64,000 nucleotides of DNA from a virus, in the IMG/VR virus record IMGVR_UViG_3300013005_000033, positions 1 to 64,000 of that record; one strand, given 5' to 3'. How positions within the stretch are numbered: the stretch's first letter is position 1; every line of letters starts with the position of its first letter. The notes under the pieces are model-generated. The model was not told where the DNA came from. It made no database searches and saw only the letters and a list, made by a program, of their open reading frames with translations. This document shows positions 1-7,228 of the stretch, piece by piece. A program made the position numbers and the translations under genes.

Positions 1-163
1 CTCAGTGGGTGTCGGAGACTCAGTGGGTGTCGGAGACTCAGTGGGTGTCGGAGACTCAGTGGGTGTCGGAGACTCAGTGGGTGTCGGAGACTCAGTGGGT
101 GTCGGAGACTCAGTGGGTGTCGGCGTAGGGGTATCCGTGGGCGTAGGGGTATCCGTGGGCGTA
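1..163. repeat. 18-bp tandem repeats encoding a Pro/Thr/Ser/Glu tract
   Basis: Six full copies of an 18-bp unit (ctcagtgggtgtcggaga) and a partial seventh fill 1-123. A related 18-bp unit (gtaggggtatccgtgggc) then runs about twice to 163. There are no spacers, so this is not a CRISPR array. On the minus strand it reads as repeated PTPTES and PTPTDT, a plausible protein linker. On the plus strand it gives a Gly/Val/Asp repeat with no credible gene around it. The repeats continue off the left edge. Confidence 0.9.
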
Positions 164-219
164 GAGTCTAAGCCTAGGCCCCTAACTAAAGGAGCATTTT
201 GATGAGTGCCAGATCGCAT
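1..219 (-). CDS. P/T-rich repeat protein, N-terminal part (runs off left edge)
   Basis: An open minus-strand frame starts at ATG 219, three bases after the PhoH stop, and stays open to the window edge (73 codons seen). It begins [16 protein letters not shown] and then becomes repeated PTPTDT and PTPTES. The strand matches its neighbours and the frame crosses the whole repeat without a stop. No domain is visible before the tract. Such low-complexity P/T tracts often link domains in secreted or virion proteins, but the function cannot be told from this fragment. Confidence 0.6.
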   Translation of the reverse strand, partial: MRSGTHQNAPLVRGLGLDSTPTDTPTPTDTPTPTPTESPTPTESPTPTESPTPTESPTPTESPTPTESPTPTE

Positions 220-222
220 AAA

Positions 223-948
223 CTACTCGCCTATTTTGGATAGTATCTTAGAAATCACGGGATTTCTGATTATATCTATGTTCTCTAGCTTGAAAGTGCC
301 GACATCTTGTATGCCTTGAAGTTTATCATGCCAATATGGAAGGCCCGACTTTCCAGACATAAGATCGGACTGTTTGTCATCGCCTACCAAAACGGCTTTG
401 CTATTAAATCCGACTCTTGTAATGAAAAGTTTTATTTGCTCTTGAGTGCAATTTTGAGCTTCATCAAGTATCATGTAGGCATCGTGGTAGTTCATTCCGC
501 GCATATAGGCCAAAGGGGCTATGATTATCTCTTGCGACCCTCTATATCCGGCTCCGTTATTGATAAATTCTTGAAGTTGAGCCTTGGAAAGGTACTGGAG
601 AAGTTCATAATAAATGGGCTGAAGATACGGGTCTATCTTCTCTGAGAAACTTCCTGGGAGATAGCCCAGTTTTTCTCCCGCCTCAACTACCGGCCTGGTG
701 ATGACCAGCCTCTTGTATTCGCCAAGCAAAAGTTTTTCTATGCCGTAGGCGACAGAAATTTTGGTCTTGCCGCACCCAGCCGGACCCATTGCGAGGGTGA
801 CGGTATTCTCGGCTAGTGTTCTTATGAGCTCAGCTTGGTTTTCAGTCTTTGGTTTCAGCCTTGACCTAAACGGCTTGTCTTGATGTTGATTCTGCTGCTG
901 TTGTTGTCTTTGCTTTGGTCTAACGGACTTTTTCTGCTTGTGGCCCAT
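223..948 (-). CDS. phoH: PhoH-like ATPase
   Basis: This 241-residue protein is a PhoH-family P-loop ATPase, a family very common in large phages; its role there is unsettled (RNA helicase or phosphate-stress links have been proposed). Visible motifs are Walker A GPAGCGKT at residues 55-62, a Walker B-like LDEAQNCT and a downstream GDDKQSD. The first 35 residues are basic and Gln-rich and lie outside the ATPase fold. The start is set by GAGGATAA just before ATG 948. It is followed directly by the P/T-rich gene. Confidence 0.93.
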   Translation of the reverse strand: MGHKQKKSVRPKQRQQQQQNQHQDKPFRSRLKPKTENQAELIRTLAENTVTLAMGPAGCGKTKISVAYGIEKLLLGEYKRLVITRPVVEAGEKLGYLPGSFSEKIDPYLQPIYYELLQYLSKAQLQEFINNGAGYRGSQEIIIAPLAYMRGMNYHDAYMILDEAQNCTQEQIKLFITRVGFNSKAVLVGDDKQSDLMSGKSGLPYWHDKLQGIQDVGTFKLENIDIIRNPVISKILSKIGE

Positions 949-1007
949 TTATCCTCGTTGTTGAAATTATTGAACCTGCTTAGCTACAGAACGCAGAACG
1001 TTTTCAA

Positions 1008-1014
1008 TATATAC
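1008..1014 (+). promoter_or_regulatory. candidate phage late-type promoter (TATATAC)
   Basis: TATATAC lies about 32 bp before the metallopeptidase start, with no convincing -35. A similar TATATA(A/C) element precedes several putative virion genes in this window, recalling the T4 late -10 (TATAAATA). This rests on motif recurrence only. Confidence 0.3.
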
Positions 1015-1045
1015 CCCGGAGAGTCCAAATTACCAGGAAGCCCAG

Positions 1046-1492
1046 ATGAGATTTGCGGAATACTTGAACGAACAAACCGAGTCCGAAAAAGACATCAAAA
1101 GGACAATGAAAAAACTACCCTCCGAGCACGCCAGACTAGTGCGGGGCTACAAAGTGGTTTTTCAGCCTTCGAACTCGCTCAAGGGCGATAAAAAGCACAT
1201 AGGGCTAATAGACGAAAAAAACAAAACCATAACGATATCATCCCCATGGCATTACGGAAGAGAATACACATTGCTTCACGAAATCGGGCACGCAGTTTGG
1301 AAATATTTGGTGAGCGACGAAAAAAAAGAAGAATGGAAAAAAATACTTTCCAAAGTAAAAGCGGAAAACAAAAAAGACTTGAATCAAGATGAAGAGGAAA
1401 TTTTCTGCATGTCGTATGCTCAGTACTATGCTAAAAACAAGATTAAAAAATATGATCACAAAATCCTAGTGGATTTTATATCAGAAATCTAA
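1046..1492 (+). CDS. zinc metallopeptidase (HEIGH motif), possibly capsid-packaged
   Basis: This 148-residue protein has the zincin motif LLHEIGHAVW (about residues 77-86). A later acidic segment followed by FCMSYAQYYA resembles the distal part of ImmA/IrrE-type M78 peptidases. The N-terminus MRFAEYLNEQ matches a short aromatic/Leu motif seen on several unrelated proteins here and resembles the capsid-targeting sequence of T4 internal proteins. It is a rightward gene among leftward ones, with AGGAAG before the ATG. Protease fold is well supported; packaging and target are inference. Confidence 0.7.
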   Translation: MRFAEYLNEQTESEKDIKRTMKKLPSEHARLVRGYKVVFQPSNSLKGDKKHIGLIDEKNKTITISSPWHYGREYTLLHEIGHAVWKYLVSDEKKEEWKKILSKVKAENKKDLNQDEEEIFCMSYAQYYAKNKIKKYDHKILVDFISEI

Positions 1493-1505
1493 TTGTGGAG
1501 AAAAA

Positions 1506-1841
1506 ATGAGCGAAGGAGAAGTATACTGCGTAATCAATCTGGAGAAGTATGCTGAGTACATGAGAAAAAATGCAGCCATTTCTTTCGCAGAGAATTACGA
1601 AGATTCGCTGGATGACTTTGTAACGATACCTCAATCGTGCAACATAATTAAAGAAAATTCAATAGGTCAAGACGAAGAAGGAAGATGTCTTTTAGATGAC
1701 AAAGCCCATGAGAAAATTTCAGAGGCGCTAAGGGTCAGAATATACAATGTCGGCGTATCAAAACTAGCGGCGGAAGGTCACTTGGAGTGTGCTTGGGACG
1801 ATGAAAAAAATGAAATGATCTTCTGGGCGAAAGAAGAGTGA
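1506..1841 (+). CDS. hypothetical protein (111 aa)
   Basis: I do not recognise this protein. It is soluble, moderately acidic, with no signal peptide, membrane segment or metal-binding cluster. GGAGAAAAA precedes ATG 1506, 13 bases after the metallopeptidase stop, so the two are probably co-transcribed. It could be a partner or inhibitor of the peptidase, but nothing in the sequence shows this. Confidence 0.7.
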   Translation: MSEGEVYCVINLEKYAEYMRKNAAISFAENYEDSLDDFVTIPQSCNIIKENSIGQDEEGRCLLDDKAHEKISEALRVRIYNVGVSKLAAEGHLECAWDDEKNEMIFWAKEE

Positions 1842-1866
1842 AATTCGCCCAACAAAATTTTCTTAT

Positions 1867-2595
1867 TTAAATATCTCTGCCCTGTTTTTCCCTGACAACC
1901 TGAGGGATCATTACCATGGCTTGCTCTATAAGCCTCTCATACTCGTTTATGTCCAAAGAAAAGATTCTGTAGTGGTGGGCAATGATGTTCTTCATTATCT
2001 GCGGCTTGAAGCCCTTGTTTTGAGCCTCTACCGTAAAAACAAATGGAGCTCCTATTTGAGGAAGTCTTTCTTCAAAAGGCCCGACCTTTTCCCAACAATT
2101 TCTCGTAACAAGCATGCACCATTCTTGAATAAAGTCAACCTTCTGAGATTGCATATAGTACGACTGAAGTTCCAGCCCTACCAGACCTGAGTTAGAGGAT
2201 TCGGAAACATTAATCAGAAGATCCATCCAAGCAGGATTGGTGATGACGACATCGCAATGAAGGAAAATAAGATACTTGGACTTTTTATTGGCTCTTTCTG
2301 CGCCTTTATTCGCTGCTGCGCTCCAGAACAGATTCTCCTTGTTTTTTATTACTGTGACCTCATTCTTGATATCATCCAAGAAGTCCTGGGAGTCTGCCCC
2401 AGAATTATTGTCTACGACTATTATTTCATAGTTATTGTTCATGCTTGTTACAGCAATTGACTGGAGACATATATTCAGGTACTCCGGTCTGTCTTTGTGA
2501 ACTATGATTATGGAAACTTGCTCATCGCTGTTGCTTTCCAAGTTCAAAGTAAGTTCTGGTCGCTCGCCTTCAAGTGGATTGTGGGGTATCATCAA
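1867..2595 (-). CDS. family 2 glycosyltransferase
   Basis: The protein begins its fold with VSIIIVHKDRPEYLNICLQS, the usual GT2 start, followed by IIVVDNNSG and the nucleotide-sugar region YLIFLHCDVV, in which HCD stands where the DxD usually is. At 242 residues it is a minimal GT-A enzyme without membrane anchor. It is one of about ten glycosyltransferases in the window, so it probably helps build a glycan on virion proteins, phage DNA or the host surface. The acceptor is unknown. Its start overlaps the small upstream gene. Confidence 0.85.
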   Translation of the reverse strand: MMIPHNPLEGERPELTLNLESNSDEQVSIIIVHKDRPEYLNICLQSIAVTSMNNNYEIIVVDNNSGADSQDFLDDIKNEVTVIKNKENLFWSAAANKGAERANKKSKYLIFLHCDVVITNPAWMDLLINVSESSNSGLVGLELQSYYMQSQKVDFIQEWCMLVTRNCWEKVGPFEERLPQIGAPFVFTVEAQNKGFKPQIMKNIIAHHYRIFSLDINEYERLIEQAMVMIPQVVREKQGRDI

Positions 2596-2764
2596 TATCT
2601 CCTTCGGTTTTGTTCGGAACGGAACTCAAGTCTATTTTAGCTTTGAGGCTATCTATTTGATTATTGGTCGCTGGAAAAAAAACGGAGGATATGGGCGGAC
2701 AAACAGGTCCGATCTCTACAAACCCATCCCCGCACTTAATTTTAATCACCTTGTCGTCAATCAT
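2570..2764 (-). CDS. hypothetical small protein (64 aa)
   Basis: A short, unrecognised protein overlapping the glycosyltransferase start by 26 bp and the upstream gene's stop by 8 bp. The dense overlaps and shared strand support translation. It has a cysteine pair (KCGDG and PVCPP) but no clear fold. Confidence 0.55.
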   Translation of the reverse strand: MIDDKVIKIKCGDGFVEIGPVCPPISSVFFPATNNQIDSLKAKIDLSSVPNKTEGDIDDTPQST

Positions 2765-2999
2765 TGTCTACCTCTATTTCAAAAACACCAGCCTCTAGTT
2801 GGCAAGTGGCATCCCCTTGGGGCGTGGATATAATCTTTGGCTTCCACTTTCCGTCTTCGGTCACAAACTGCGCCTTGAGGGTCTTCAAAAAAGAGTCTGC
2901 CTTTTGTGCAGACTTAAATGCTTTTTCAGTTTTTATGAAAACATATTCTCCATCAACTTGTCTCCCTACAGTGACCACGGCGTATAACTTGTCCATCAT
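2757..2999 (-). CDS. hypothetical small protein (80 aa)
   Basis: The start is placed at the ATGATG at 2999 because its ATGA overlaps the stop of the dUTPase-like gene, the coupling used throughout this genome; an ATG 15 bases upstream is also open. The protein has a beta-rich opening (LYAVVTVGRQVDGEYVFIK) followed by a helix. I do not recognise the family. Confidence 0.65.
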   Translation of the reverse strand: MMDKLYAVVTVGRQVDGEYVFIKTEKAFKSAQKADSFLKTLKAQFVTEDGKWKPKIISTPQGDATCQLEAGVFEIEVDND

Positions 3000-3445
3000 T
3001 CTTTCACTATCCATTCAAAGAAGTAAATAGGCTCTATCCACATTTTAGCAATTTTTTGCTTGTGTCGCAACATGATTTTGCTGCCCGAGTTAAAGACCTT
3101 AAGCTTAAAACGCTTAGATTCTAAAGTTTCCACAAACAAGCCAGGAACCAAACTTGAAACACAACACTTGTATCCGACGGGAATCTTCAAAGAAAATCCG
3201 CAATCAAAAGTGTGAGACCCCGACTCCGAAAGCAAAACCTCTTTTTCCGGTATGTTTGCAATCAATTCGGCCTTGCCGGCCTGCTCGAGGGAATGTTTCG
3301 GAATGAACTCTTCCTCGTCGCTTTCTATGCACACAGCAACTTTCTTGACATCTAAATAGATATAGTTAGAGGCGGGACTATGCGGCAGTTTTGACGAAAC
3401 TTTGATTTTGTGCTCAGAAGACCAACTATCTTTCTTTTGTTCCAT
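2996..3445 (-). CDS. dUTPase-fold protein, probably diverged
   Basis: The middle and end follow the trimeric dUTPase pattern: AGKAELIANIPEKEVLL, then a DCGFSLKIPVGY stretch like the LVPTGL...IPxGYEA segment, then GSKIMLRHKQKIAKMW like the IKKGDRIAQLV strand. In active dUTPases the first motif contains a D (AGxDLxA); here it reads AGKAELIA, and the C-terminal Gly-rich motif V is not visible. So it may be inactive, or have a regulatory or other nucleotide-binding role. The assignment is by pattern only. Confidence 0.45.
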   Translation of the reverse strand: MEQKKDSWSSEHKIKVSSKLPHSPASNYIYLDVKKVAVCIESDEEEFIPKHSLEQAGKAELIANIPEKEVLLSESGSHTFDCGFSLKIPVGYKCCVSSLVPGLFVETLESKRFKLKVFNSGSKIMLRHKQKIAKMWIEPIYFFEWIVKE

Positions 3446-3453
3446 ATTTTAAT

Positions 3454-3702
3454 TCAAGGCTTCAAGTATTTCTGGTAGTTGGATCTAAAGTACGAGAGCG
3501 ATCCATTAGGTATAGAACGGGCTGTTTTTGAAAGATGGGCCTTGTCATTGGATCCTACATTCAAGTTTTTGATGAACAATAATATGTCATCTAAAGTGGG
3601 ATTGTCATACCTAGGATTTCTAACTATTCTTCTTTTGTCTTTGCCAGTGTCCGGCCTCTTCATGTGACCTACACTAAAATTTATTCCCTCCGCGTCCATC
3701 AA
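3454..3702 (-). CDS. hypothetical basic protein (82 aa)
   Basis: Unrecognised; rich in Lys/Arg/Asn (GKDKRRIVRNPRYDNP) with a short C-terminal helix-like region. Its start (ATGATG) overlaps the stop of the upstream gene by 4 bases, so translation is probably coupled. Size and basic charge would suit nucleic-acid binding, but no motif proves it. Confidence 0.65.
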   Translation of the reverse strand: MMDAEGINFSVGHMKRPDTGKDKRRIVRNPRYDNPTLDDILLFIKNLNVGSNDKAHLSKTARSIPNGSLSYFRSNYQKYLKP

Positions 3703-3971
3703 ACTCTCCTGAAAATGTGTTTGTTGTTTTCTTCGGAAAGTTTTTGCTCGGTCCGAAGCACTTCCCGTATTTTGTCGTGCGGCATATTAAAAGCAGAATT
3801 GGCCTGCTGTTTAAACAAGGCAGAAATGATCTGCGCTGTTGAGTCTTGATCTAATTCGCACCCGTCAAGACAATAAGCCTTCTGATTCTCTACATCCAAG
3901 AACGCTATCATTTCTCCGGATTCTAAAGACGCCCTGACGGCCATGAGCATATTGACCAATGTTTTCACCAA
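3699..3971 (-). CDS. hypothetical protein (90 aa)
   Basis: Unrecognised soluble protein with a helical N-terminus, a short beta segment (MIAFLDVENQKAYCLDGC) and a charged helical C-terminus. It starts at GTG 3971 with AAAGGATTG just upstream, which decides the start. It is the first gene of a leftward run, facing away from the rightward gene at 4007. Confidence 0.65.
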   Translation of the reverse strand: MVKTLVNMLMAVRASLESGEMIAFLDVENQKAYCLDGCELDQDSTAQIISALFKQQANSAFNMPHDKIREVLRTEQKLSEENNKHIFRRV

Positions 3972-4006
3972 TCCTTTGTTTTGAAGCCTAAGCGATATAT
4001 AAGAGT

Positions 4007-4441
4007 ATGAACTTCAGACAATTCTTAGAGCACAACCCGCTTAAGATATATTTCCCCTCAAAAGGAAACACAGTCGGAATGCACAACGACGGCAATAGGG
4101 ACGGGTCTGTTGGGTCTTTTTTGCCCTCGACATGGACAGGGAGCGAAGACTTGGGAGTGTATGGGTATGGGATGCCAGGGACCGACATACAGCTGCCCAC
4201 CGTTTCGGTAGAATCTGCGATTCGCTCAATAGAAGGCTACGATCCGAAGCCTGGGGGGAAGTGCAAAGATCCGATATGGATTACAATGATGAATGGAACT
4301 AGGTTCAGCGTGCCTCGTAAATATTTCAGAGCAAACTACAAAGGAATCAAGGAAGGAGATAAGCTAAAAATCGTTTTCCGCAGAAATCCAGGCTATACCG
4401 GCGAAGAAGCATCAAGAATAATACAAGTATCTAAAATTTGA
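4007..4441 (+). CDS. hypothetical protein with capsid-targeting-like N-terminus (144 aa)
   Basis: The protein begins MNFRQFLEHNP, the same short M-x-F-x-(E/Q)-(F/W/Y)-L pattern as several rightward or isolated small genes here. The middle is Gly/Pro-rich; the end (ISTMMNGTRFSVP-like beta segments, then EGDKLKIVFRRNPGY) looks like a small beta barrel. It has no catalytic motif. It stands alone between leftward genes, as T4-type internal-protein genes often do. Packaging is inference from the N-terminus. Confidence 0.65.
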   Translation: MNFRQFLEHNPLKIYFPSKGNTVGMHNDGNRDGSVGSFLPSTWTGSEDLGVYGYGMPGTDIQLPTVSVESAIRSIEGYDPKPGGKCKDPIWITMMNGTRFSVPRKYFRANYKGIKEGDKLKIVFRRNPGYTGEEASRIIQVSKI

Positions 4442-4444
4442 ACA

Positions 4445-4648
4445 CTACTCAAAGTTGGAGGTAGGCCTCTTCGGGGGGACCTTGTCGGGGTCAAAACCAG
4501 GATCATAAGGGCCCGGAACATATTCTCTCTTCAATGTTTCTATTACTCTATCGGCAACCTTTTTGGTTAAAAAAAGGTTATTTACAAAGAGCACTCCGAT
4601 AAGTGCTGTGAGGATAATCGCCAACATTTTCAACTGTTCTTTATTCAC
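4445..4648 (-). CDS. small membrane protein (67 aa)
   Basis: One transmembrane helix (LAIILTALIGVLFVNNLFL, about residues 9-27) sits near the N-terminus after a short charged leader, followed by a charged, Pro-rich tail (YVPGPYDPGFDPDKVPPKRP). No lipobox is present. AGGAGAATT precedes the ATG. A lysis, superinfection or envelope role would be usual for this layout, but nothing specific is visible. Confidence 0.7.
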   Translation of the reverse strand: MNKEQLKMLAIILTALIGVLFVNNLFLTKKVADRVIETLKREYVPGPYDPGFDPDKVPPKRPTSNFE

Positions 4649-4673
4649 AATAATTCTCCTTGGTGTAAAATAG

Positions 4674-5672
4674 TTAGTTCTTATCCATTTCTAAAAGACG
4701 AGATAACATTCTCTCATGAGACTTGCTTATTTCTTTAGGCATTTTTAATCTAGCTTCCACCAACAAGTCTCCCTTTATGCTTGGATTACGAATTGATGGC
4801 ATTCCTTGACCCTTGACTCGCAACCTCGTTCCGGCCATTGTCCTCGGGGGTATTCTTATCGATAGTTTCGTTCCGAATATATCGTAGGAAATTTCACCTC
4901 CCAGCACGAGAACGGAATATGGAACATTGACATGTCCGACAAGAAAATTGCCGTCCCTGGAGAGGGAATCGTCTTTTTCCACATTTACCACAACAAACAA
5001 ATCATTTCCATCCGCCGCAGCACCGGCCATTCGAATTTGGGTAGCATCCTCTACGCCAGCCGGTATTTTCACCTCTACTTCTTTGACAAAATCAACCAAA
5101 AATCCATTGCCGACGCACTCCTCGCATTTCTTAGCAGGGACTGAGCCCCGGCCCAAGCATACAGAACAAGAAGTTTGAATCCTCAAAGGCCCATTGTTTG
5201 AAAACACAAAGCCTTTGCCCGAGCAGCTGCCGCAAGCATCCCAAGAGGTCGAGCCTGTTCCTTTGCAAGAATCACAAGACTTTCTCTTTTCGGTCTTGAC
5301 ACTCTTTGTGGTGCCTAAATAGGCTTCCTTGAGGGAAACCTTCACCCTGACCTTTGATCCTCCCAAGGCTGACTTTTGATCACCAAAAAAATGATGAAAG
5401 ATGTTGTCAAAAACATCGTCCACGGAGTTTCTGCTCCTGAAGCTGAAACTTGGGGCGCTTGAGCCTCCAAAAAAGTCAAACTTTTTGCGCCTTTGCTCAT
5501 CCCCTATCAACTCAAAGGCGGCCGAGATCTCTTTGAACTTCTCGGCCGCCTCGGCTGTATTTTCCGGATTCTTATCGGGATGATATTTGGCCGCCAAAGA
5601 CCTGTACGCCTTGGCTATCTGATCTTGAGAGGCGTCTCTGCTTACTCCCAAAACAAGGTATGGATCCATCAT
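4674..5672 (-). CDS. dnaJ: DnaJ-type Hsp40 co-chaperone
   Basis: A full-length type I Hsp40: J domain at residues 3-70 with the essential HPD at 31-33, a Gly/Ser/Phe linker, a Cys-rich zinc domain with CDSCKGTG, CGSCSGKG, CSVCLGRG and CEECVGNG, and the substrate-binding C-terminal domains. It would recruit host DnaK to phage substrates. At 332 residues it is slightly shorter than E. coli DnaJ, mainly in the linker. Its start overlaps the end of the GroES-like gene, so the two form a chaperone pair. Confidence 0.95.
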   Translation of the reverse strand: MMDPYLVLGVSRDASQDQIAKAYRSLAAKYHPDKNPENTAEAAEKFKEISAAFELIGDEQRRKKFDFFGGSSAPSFSFRSRNSVDDVFDNIFHHFFGDQKSALGGSKVRVKVSLKEAYLGTTKSVKTEKRKSCDSCKGTGSTSWDACGSCSGKGFVFSNNGPLRIQTSCSVCLGRGSVPAKKCEECVGNGFLVDFVKEVEVKIPAGVEDATQIRMAGAAADGNDLFVVVNVEKDDSLSRDGNFLVGHVNVPYSVLVLGGEISYDIFGTKLSIRIPPRTMAGTRLRVKGQGMPSIRNPSIKGDLLVEARLKMPKEISKSHERMLSRLLEMDKN

Positions 5673-6031
5673 CCTTCCAAAAACACTGCCTTTATCTGGA
5701 TGGGTTCAACCAAAATCCAAGGCCTGTGCGGATTCTTACGCTGCAGCTTCTGACCTTCGGGCAGAGGCGTATAATTTCCGTGAAGGGTGACTCTGTCGCC
5801 CTCCTTGAATCCCCAGTCAGAAGCGACCTTGGGACCAAGCTTGATTACATAACCTTGGGGGGCTCCATTTACAGAAGCGGACGAATCTATCTGGAGGACG
5901 GTTCCAAGCGCCTCTTGAGCAGTAAGAAGCTCAACGAGCACCTGCGATCCGCAAGGGTTGACATCAACCACTCCCGGAACTCTTGTAGCACTTTCTCCAT
6001 CCGCTCCCAAAATCGTCGTATTTTTAGCCAT
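5669..6031 (-). CDS. GroES/Cpn10-like co-chaperonin
   Basis: The protein follows the Cpn10 pattern: NPCGSQVLVELL (like KPLGDRVLVK), a mobile-loop position (TAQEALGTVLQID), GYVIKLGPK, FKEGDRVTLHG and a final ILVEPIQIKAVF. At 120 residues it is longer than GroES, with extra sequence at the N-terminus and before the last strand. T4 gp31 and related phage proteins replace GroES on host GroEL to fold capsid proteins; the same job is inferred here. AAAGGAAAAAA precedes the ATG, and DnaJ follows in the same operon. Confidence 0.8.
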   Translation of the reverse strand: MAKNTTILGADGESATRVPGVVDVNPCGSQVLVELLTAQEALGTVLQIDSSASVNGAPQGYVIKLGPKVASDWGFKEGDRVTLHGNYTPLPEGQKLQRKNPHRPWILVEPIQIKAVFLEG

Positions 6032-6057
6032 TTTTTTCCTTTATGAGTTTTGGTTCT

Positions 6058-6237
6058 TCAACTATCATAGTGTTGCTTTTCAAAAAGCATCAAATTCTTT
6101 CTTGGAAGGTTTTCAAATAGTTTCAATTGTTTGTCTTTGCATGATCTCTCATCTACGCTCTTCCTATCTCTGCAAATAAAGCAACGATCATCATCACAAT
6201 CAGAAACAACCCCTCCACAGCGAACACAATTGATCAT
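6058..6237 (-). CDS. small zinc-finger-like protein (59 aa)
   Basis: Start placed at ATG 6237 (AAGGAAA upstream) rather than the longer frame, which would lie inside the IscA-type gene. The N-terminus has two CxxC pairs, INCVRCGG and RCFICRD, enough for one zinc site, followed by a basic and then leucine-rich tail. It follows the IscA-type gene by 17 bp. The function is unknown. Confidence 0.65.
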   Translation of the reverse strand: MINCVRCGGVVSDCDDDRCFICRDRKSVDERSCKDKQLKLFENLPRKNLMLFEKQHYDS

Positions 6238-6254
6238 TCGAGTTTCCTTTTCAA

Positions 6255-6602
6255 TCACGAGCAAGATCCCTTGGAGCATCCACAACCCGTTTTGACATTC
6301 GGGTTGTTGAAAACAAATCCTTTCTGATCGTCCTCGTCCTTCCAATCAATCATCACTCCGTCCAAATAAAAGGCAGACCTCTTATCTACGACCAGCTTCA
6401 TTCCGTCATAATCCTCGATAATGTCGCGACTTGCGTCAAAATCTTCTTTGTCCACAAAGAACAAACTATATTTGAATCCGGAACAGCCGCCTCCTTGCAC
6501 AGAAACCCTAACCAGATCATTTTGGTTTGAATTCTCTAGCAAGGCCTTCTTGAATTCATTGATGGCCGAGTCCGCGATCTTAAAATCTATATCAATTTTC
6601 AT
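6255..6602 (-). CDS. A-type iron-sulfur carrier (IscA/ErpA family)
   Basis: Of 115 residues, close to the family norm. The three ligand cysteines are present: GGGCSGFKY near residue 40 and CGCSKGSC at the C-terminus, with the expected VVDKRSAFYLDGVMIDW between. The family holds and delivers Fe-S clusters. In a phage it could mature a viral or host Fe-S enzyme; no client is evident here. It overlaps the infC start by 11 bp and lies in the same leftward operon. Confidence 0.9.
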   Translation of the reverse strand: MKIDIDFKIADSAINEFKKALLENSNQNDLVRVSVQGGGCSGFKYSLFFVDKEDFDASRDIIEDYDGMKLVVDKRSAFYLDGVMIDWKDEDDQKGFVFNNPNVKTGCGCSKGSCS

Positions 6603-7137
6603 CTTGATCCTTAATTTCTTTTGGTTCTATAAGGCAAAAAATATTTCTTCCTTCCATTTTGGGCTTACTGACGATCTCCCCAAAATCTTTCAATCTTTCC
6701 ACAAAAGAGCCAATAACATCAAACCCTATTCCTTGATGAGCCATTTCCCTCCTCTTGAATTCAAGCTTCACGCTGACCTTCTGGCCGGAGGAAAGAAACT
6801 TGACCGCAGATTTGGCTTTCGTCTCTATGTCATGCTCTTGAATAGATGGGGAAAGATGGATCTCCTTAGTCTGTGTGTTCTTCTGGTGCTTTTTGCGCTG
6901 CTTTTTCTCCTTGACAGCTTGGTTGAATTTGAATTTTCCAAAATCCATTATTCTACAAACCGGCGGCCGGCTGTTGGGTGATATTTCCACGAGATCCAGG
7001 CCAACATCCAAGGCCAAGCCCTTCGCACTCTGGAGAGGCATCGCGCCCATGTTTTTGCCGTCTTGATCGATCACTATTACGGGTGACAACTTTATCATGT
7101 TGTTGACCCTGTAAAACTTTTCGTTTTCTTGTCTCAC
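6592..7137 (-). CDS. infC: translation initiation factor IF-3
   Basis: At 181 residues this covers both IF-3 domains: the N-domain with YRVNNMIK, VIVIDQDGKNMG and DLVEISPNSRPPVCRIMDFG, a Lys-rich linker, and the C-domain (IHLSPSIQEHDIETKAKSA to KPKMEGRNIFCLIEP). It starts at GTG 7137. IF-3 controls start-codon choice and subunit joining, so a viral copy could bias host ribosomes. With bS21 and deformylase nearby it forms a translation-takeover set. An ATT start used elsewhere here (42235) is of interest because IF-3 normally selects against such codons. Confidence 0.93.
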   Translation of the reverse strand: MRQENEKFYRVNNMIKLSPVIVIDQDGKNMGAMPLQSAKGLALDVGLDLVEISPNSRPPVCRIMDFGKFKFNQAVKEKKQRKKHQKNTQTKEIHLSPSIQEHDIETKAKSAVKFLSSGQKVSVKLEFKRREMAHQGIGFDVIGSFVERLKDFGEIVSKPKMEGRNIFCLIEPKEIKDQDEN

Positions 7138-7228
7138 TTTTTAAGCCAACCCCGAGAGATCATGTCGTATTGTAGCCATAGATTGATAATAGTGACAACC
7201 CAAATAAATTAAGAACGATCTATTTCAT

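Noticed and set aside
1-163. Possible CRISPR array
   Set aside because: The 18-bp units are directly adjacent with no spacers, and no cas gene is present.
5-202. Plus-strand Gly/Val/Asp repeat ORF
   Set aside because: It is the reverse reading of the tandem repeat, has no ribosome site and opposes the gene direction. The minus-strand frame has a proper start and sensible P/T repeats.
3996-4003. TATATAAG as a late promoter for the 4007 gene
   Set aside because: A start site placed by this box would fall inside the gene, leaving no leader. Not counted with the other late-type elements.
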